Positions 6,827-9,462 of a stretch of DNA of 9,462 bases are shown piece by piece. Source of the stretch: Planctomycetota bacterium (GTDB lineage: Bacteria; Planctomycetota; Planctomycetia; Pirellulales; Pirellulaceae). The DNA lies in NCBI GenBank assembly GCA_019347795.1, contig JAHWKS010000126.1, forward strand, positions 1 to 9,462. Direction: 5' to 3'. A program made the translations under genes and the position numbers. The first letter of the stretch is position 1. Every line of letters begins with the position of its first letter. A model generated the notes under the pieces. The model saw nothing but the letters and a program-made list of their open reading frames with translations, was not told the origin of the DNA and did no database searches.

Positions 6827-8137
6827 CTACAAACATGCCCGTGACGTCTGTTTGTCGCAGGTTCGCTTGTCGTCCGGCGCGAGCAATGTCTGGTACACTT
6901 GGCGGTAGCGTTTCCACCCGACGTGTTCCAGGTCCAATTCACGATGAGCGACACTCCGACAGCGATCGCGAATGCCGGGGTCCTCGAGAAGTGCGATCAA
7001 CTCGCGCATCGCGTCAGAATACGCATGCTCTGAAAAATCTCTCACAAATACCCCCACCGGACCCTCGCGTCCATTGTTTAGCAGCCCGTCAACATCGCCG
7101 ACACCGGGGTTCGCTACTACGGGAAGGCCCGCCGCGAGATACTCTCCGATCTTGGTAGGAGAGGACGCAAGCTTGGACAGTGACGGTTTGATAAAGGCTA
7201 GCCCGACGTCCGCCTGCAATAACTTTTCCGGCAATTGGTCGGCTGAAACCTGTCCTACGCTCACGCATTGGCCAAGCGACTGCTCCTCGACCAGGGCTTT
7301 GAACCGTGCGGAATCGCTTTGTGTCCAGACCTGCCAAGATAACCCCGGCACCAGCTTAGCAGCGGTAGCGACGAATCGCGTCATTTCCTCCGTGAGATAC
7401 CATCCGTGCAGCTTGCCAACGTAGGTCAACCGCAACTGCCGCCGATCGACGCGACGCGCCTCTTTCTTCCCAGAATTTGTTGCGGCGTCGCACTGCTGTA
7501 GGTCGTTGTACAGGTCGGTTGAGACAGGAAAAATTTGCTTCCGTCGCAAGTCAACACAGCAGGGGATCACCTCGAGCCGTTTTCCGCCGATCTCCCGTGG
7601 GTACCAATGCCAAAGCACGCTTTTTGCCCGTTCCGTCAGCACTATGACACCGTCTGCCGACTTAATTAGAGCCCGTTCGACGCGCTTCGTCAGACGAAAG
7701 AGCCAACCGTTTTTCGGCCAGACACCGGCGTCGACGTACTCCTCTCCCATAAATCCACGTATATCAAACAATAACTTTACGCCAGTCAGTCGCTTCAGAA
7801 CCAACCCCATCACCGCGGGCACGTGAGCCCGCGCATGAATTAAACGCACCTGATGTCGTCGAAGCAACCGCCAGCCGGTCCAGATCCCGACCAGAATATC
7901 CCACATCGTTGCGGGCACGGTCGGGCAGCGATGATATCGGCACCAATCCCACGCTATTCCTCTGGCCGCCAAGTGGCTTCGCCATTCGTGCGACTCCGGG
8001 GCAGAAAGGGGCCGCGGCTCAAACGTTAGTAGTACGATGCGGTATCCTGACAGCGCCAGTCCCTCCAAATAGGAAACAACCTGCGTCTGCGTAAGCGGGT
8101 CGAGCAGACTTTGGTAGCACAAATAGAGAACGGTCAC
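6827..8137 (-). CDS. GT4-family glycosyltransferase
   Basis: A 436-residue GT-B protein when started at GTG 8137. That start gives MTVLYLCYQSLLDPLTQTQV, aligning with the usual M(K/R)VLYxSYDGxxDPLGQSQV opening of this GT4 branch; a TTG at 8155 would add six residues. Neither start has a good Shine-Dalgarno. N-domain features are IHARAHVPAVMG (100-111) and LFDIRG (123-128). The C-domain begins near LTYVGKLHGWY (237-247), and the donor-site signature SSPTKIGEYLAAGLPVV (325-341) includes Lys329 and Glu332. The stretch at about 206-232 is hydrophilic and charged, probably a linker between the two domains. No membrane segment is seen, so it should act at the cytoplasmic face on a lipid-linked acceptor. 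The sugar specificity is unknown. The gene follows the GT2 gene by 52 bp, close enough to be co-transcribed, and is followed by a 165-bp gap. Confidence 0.9.
   Translation of the reverse strand: MTVLYLCYQSLLDPLTQTQVVSYLEGLALSGYRIVLLTFEPRPLSAPESHEWRSHLAARGIAWDWCRYHRCPTVPATMWDILVGIWTGWRLLRRHQVRLIHARAHVPAVMGLVLKRLTGVKLLFDIRGFMGEEYVDAGVWPKNGWLFRLTKRVERALIKSADGVIVLTERAKSVLWHWYPREIGGKRLEVIPCCVDLRRKQIFPVSTDLYNDLQQCDAATNSGKKEARRVDRRQLRLTYVGKLHGWYLTEEMTRFVATAAKLVPGLSWQVWTQSDSARFKALVEEQSLGQCVSVGQVSADQLPEKLLQADVGLAFIKPSLSKLASSPTKIGEYLAAGLPVVANPGVGDVDGLLNNGREGPVGVFVRDFSEHAYSDAMRELIALLEDPGIRDRCRSVAHRELDLEHVGWKRYRQVYQTLLAPDDKRTCDKQTSRACL
6829..6855 (-). terminator. Weak terminator-like hairpin at the GT4 gene end
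   Basis: Arms ACAAACA and TGTTTGT form a 7-bp stem around a 13-nt loop. On the minus strand the stem runs into the TAG stop (6827-6829) and a T-rich tract TTTCGTTTTT follows. The stem is AT-rich and the loop large, so it would be weak. It may only attenuate transcription into the membrane-protein gene. Confidence 0.25.
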
Positions 8138-8189
8138 GTTACAATTCTGTGCCAAAGGCAGAAGTCAGCAGAACGCCAAACCGAAGCCC

Positions 8190-9242
8190 CTAACAGCGCT
8201 CCACAGATTTATAGCGAGAACCTGAAGTTTTGTCTTCGGATGCATGGCGCTCGTCAACCGACTTCTTTGGCGGCACTTGCTGCAACGCCTGTAACCAACC
8301 CACGAACGTCGCGGCGTCTATCACTAATAGGATCATACCAACGGAAAAGAGCCTGAACGGGTTCAATGCCCAGACTACGCTTCGCCCATCTCGCCGGCTC
8401 CAGACAGTTTTTACTACGCGTAACAGCGCGCCCAGCGCTAGCACGATTAGCCAATAACCGCTATGGGATGCTGCGAGAGCTATGAGTACTGCAACGATCA
8501 CGTACAATCGCCGGACGCCGTAATGCCAATGTCGCTGCCGCCCGGCCCATACGTTGTGCTTTGAGTAAAGGGCGAAACGCTGGAACGTTCGAACTAAGGT
8601 AGGTTGAATTTGCCAGTGCACGGTCGCTGTTGGAGCCCAGCCTATCTGAAAACTCGAGGCTTCAACACGCTCCATAAAAATCAAATCTTCCGCCGCGCGA
8701 AGGTCGGGAAAACCTCCAACGTGCTGCCACACGCTGCGGCGCAACAGCGATGAGGCGATAAAACGCCCGCGCATCATTCCGCCCGGCCGTAGTTGTTTCG
8801 GAGGAACGTAAGCTAAGTCGGCGCAGCGTTCGAACCACGTCGTCGTGACCGGTTCATAGTTCCCATAAACAATGTCGATACGGGAATTATGAGTGACGAC
8901 TAATGACAATTCTTGTAGCCAATTCGGCTCCAGTTGAATCCCTGCGTCGGTCAATGCGATCCACTCGTTTTTCGCGGAGGAGATTCCTACGTTGCGGGCA
9001 CCTCCCGGCGTAGTCACGCCGGCCTCGAGGATCTGGAACCGTAGGTCATTTTCCGTCAGCTTCTTGGCAAGAGCCACCGTTTGATCCGTCGAGCCTCCAT
9101 CTACCAAAACGACCTCATCAGGCGGACGAGTCTGACTAACGATTGAACGGATTAGAGCGCCGAGCGAATCCTCTTCATTTCGGATGGGAACGACCAATGA
9201 AATACGGACCACCGGATCGTCGTAACTATAGTTTTGCGTCAT
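8190..9242 (-). CDS. GT2-family glycosyltransferase with C-terminal membrane segments
   Basis: A 350-residue protein. A GT-A domain opens with ISLVVPIRNEE (14-24) and includes VVLVDGGSTDQT (44-55), GGARNVGI (80-87) and LTDAGIQLEPNW (97-108), where the Asp98-Ala-Gly triplet stands at the metal-binding DxD position as in many membrane-associated GT2 enzymes. AAEDLIFMERV (183-193) supplies the probable catalytic ED. FQRF (220-223) sits near the QxxRW position. Two or three hydrophobic segments follow (about 246-258, 262-278, 297-317), then a hydrophilic tail. It should transfer a sugar from a nucleotide donor on the cytoplasmic side of the inner membrane; donor and acceptor are unknown. I chose ATG at 9242 over an upstream TTG at 9293 because GGAG lies 5 nt before the ATG and the family begins near this point. 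It is the first minus-strand gene of the locus that can be identified in this window. Confidence 0.92.
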   Translation of the reverse strand: MTQNYSYDDPVVRISLVVPIRNEEDSLGALIRSIVSQTRPPDEVVLVDGGSTDQTVALAKKLTENDLRFQILEAGVTTPGGARNVGISSAKNEWIALTDAGIQLEPNWLQELSLVVTHNSRIDIVYGNYEPVTTTWFERCADLAYVPPKQLRPGGMMRGRFIASSLLRRSVWQHVGGFPDLRAAEDLIFMERVEASSFQIGWAPTATVHWQIQPTLVRTFQRFALYSKHNVWAGRQRHWHYGVRRLYVIVAVLIALAASHSGYWLIVLALGALLRVVKTVWSRRDGRSVVWALNPFRLFSVGMILLVIDAATFVGWLQALQQVPPKKSVDERHASEDKTSGSRYKSVERC

Positions 9243-9247
9243 ATTTA

Positions 9248-9251
9248 CTCC
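9248..9251 (-). promoter_or_regulatory. Ribosome-binding site of the GT2 gene
   Basis: On the minus strand this reads GGAG, 5 nt (TAAAT) before the ATG at 9240-9242. It settles the start in favour of this ATG rather than the TTG at 9293. Confidence 0.6.
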
Positions 9252-9357
9252 GAGAACTGACGAGGTAGCGTGTAATGAGTTACTGTGTACCAAATAATGA
9301 TATTAGCCTCTTTAGCATAAAACCATTCGGCGTAGAGCCAGGCCAGACATTCGTTAT

Positions 9358-9462
9358 CTAGGTTCTGTCGGAGAACTCGAAACGCACTTCATTCGTAGTG
9401 GGACCTGGGGCAATCAGGATTTCACTTGCATGGAGGTGTTTCATGGTCCGGCATCGACTGAC
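9358..9462 (-). CDS. Possible C-terminal end of an upstream minus-strand gene
   Basis: This frame is open from the right edge for 34 codons to a TAG at 9358-9360, and includes the segment EILIAPGPTTNEVRFEFSD. The alternating polar and hydrophobic pattern looks like a beta hairpin, and several secreted or membrane glycan proteins end in such a fold, but I do not recognise the family. If real, it lies 115 bp upstream of the GT2 gene and would be its operon partner. It conflicts with the divergent start at 9443. Confidence 0.25.
   Translation of the reverse strand, partial: VSRCRTMKHLHASEILIAPGPTTNEVRFEFSDRT
9432..9438 (+). promoter_or_regulatory. Strong Shine-Dalgarno sequence on the plus strand
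   Basis: GGAGGTG stands 4 nt before an ATG at 9443 (about 6 nt from the GGAGG core). This is the best match to the anti-Shine-Dalgarno consensus in the intergenic DNA of the window, and it faces away from the cluster. Confidence 0.4.
9443..9462 (+). CDS. Possible start of a divergent gene, cut by the right edge
   Basis: ATG at 9443 begins MVRHRL and continues to the window edge. The only support is the near-ideal ribosome-binding site just upstream and the divergent layout, which would make 9243-9442 a shared regulatory region. Six codons carry no functional information. The alternative reading of the same stretch is a minus-strand gene end (stop at 9358-9360); the two are unlikely both to be real. 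Confidence 0.3.

Noticed and set aside
6901..6912. GGCGGTAGCGTT on the plus strand matches the RfaH-recruiting ops element
   Set aside because: It lies inside the GT4 coding region on the strand opposite to transcription of the cluster, and not in a leader. No plus-strand polysaccharide gene follows, so it is taken as chance.

Overview
The window carries part of a surface-polysaccharide (exopolysaccharide, capsule or O-antigen type) biosynthesis locus. Seven protein genes all lie on the minus strand, so the locus reads from the right edge to the left. In transcription order they are: a family 2 glycosyltransferase (GT2, 8190-9242), a family 4 glycosyltransferase (GT4, 6827-8137), a polytopic membrane protein (5285-6661), a second GT-B glycosyltransferase (4170-5288), a left-handed beta-helix acyltransferase (3192-3971), a methyltransferase with a Trm112-like zinc ribbon (1833-2990), and a glutamine-hydrolysing asparagine-synthetase-type amidotransferase that runs off the left edge (1-1597).

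Organism: bacterial, moderately high G+C. Starts include GTG, Shine-Dalgarno sequences are absent or weak at several genes, and gaps of 165-235 bp alternate with one tight ATGA overlap. Together with the AsnB plus glycosyltransferase mix this would suit a planctomycete or another environmental Gram-negative lineage, but nothing here fixes the taxon. Sampled rows fall from about 68% G+C near position 600 to 42-55% beyond 7700, so the cluster may be a mosaic.

Inferred division of labour: the GT2 and two GT-B enzymes add sugars to a lipid-linked glycan on the cytoplasmic face. The membrane protein may act later, as a GT-C-like transferase or a polymerase-like protein. The acyltransferase, methyltransferase and amidotransferase would decorate the sugars with an O- or N-acyl group, a methyl group and an amide. 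No flippase, priming transferase, chain-length protein, exosortase or nucleotide-sugar gene is seen inside the window, so the locus must extend beyond it.

Non-coding parts: gaps 1598-1832, 2991-3191, 3972-4169, 6662-6826 and 9243-9442 are all shorter than 300 bp. Small hairpins lie at or just past three gene ends (1839-1853, 3128-3179, 6829-6855) and a 12-bp palindrome lies at 4057-4068. I see no rRNA, tRNA, CRISPR, insertion sequence or clear promoter. At the right edge a strong plus-strand ribosome-binding site precedes an ATG at 9443, hinting at a divergent gene.

The most unusual signal is an extra stretch of roughly 70 residues, Gly/Arg/Glu-rich, in frame between the two domains of the asparagine-synthetase-like protein. 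I found no convincing wholly new system; this is an unassigned glycan locus with a few odd details.
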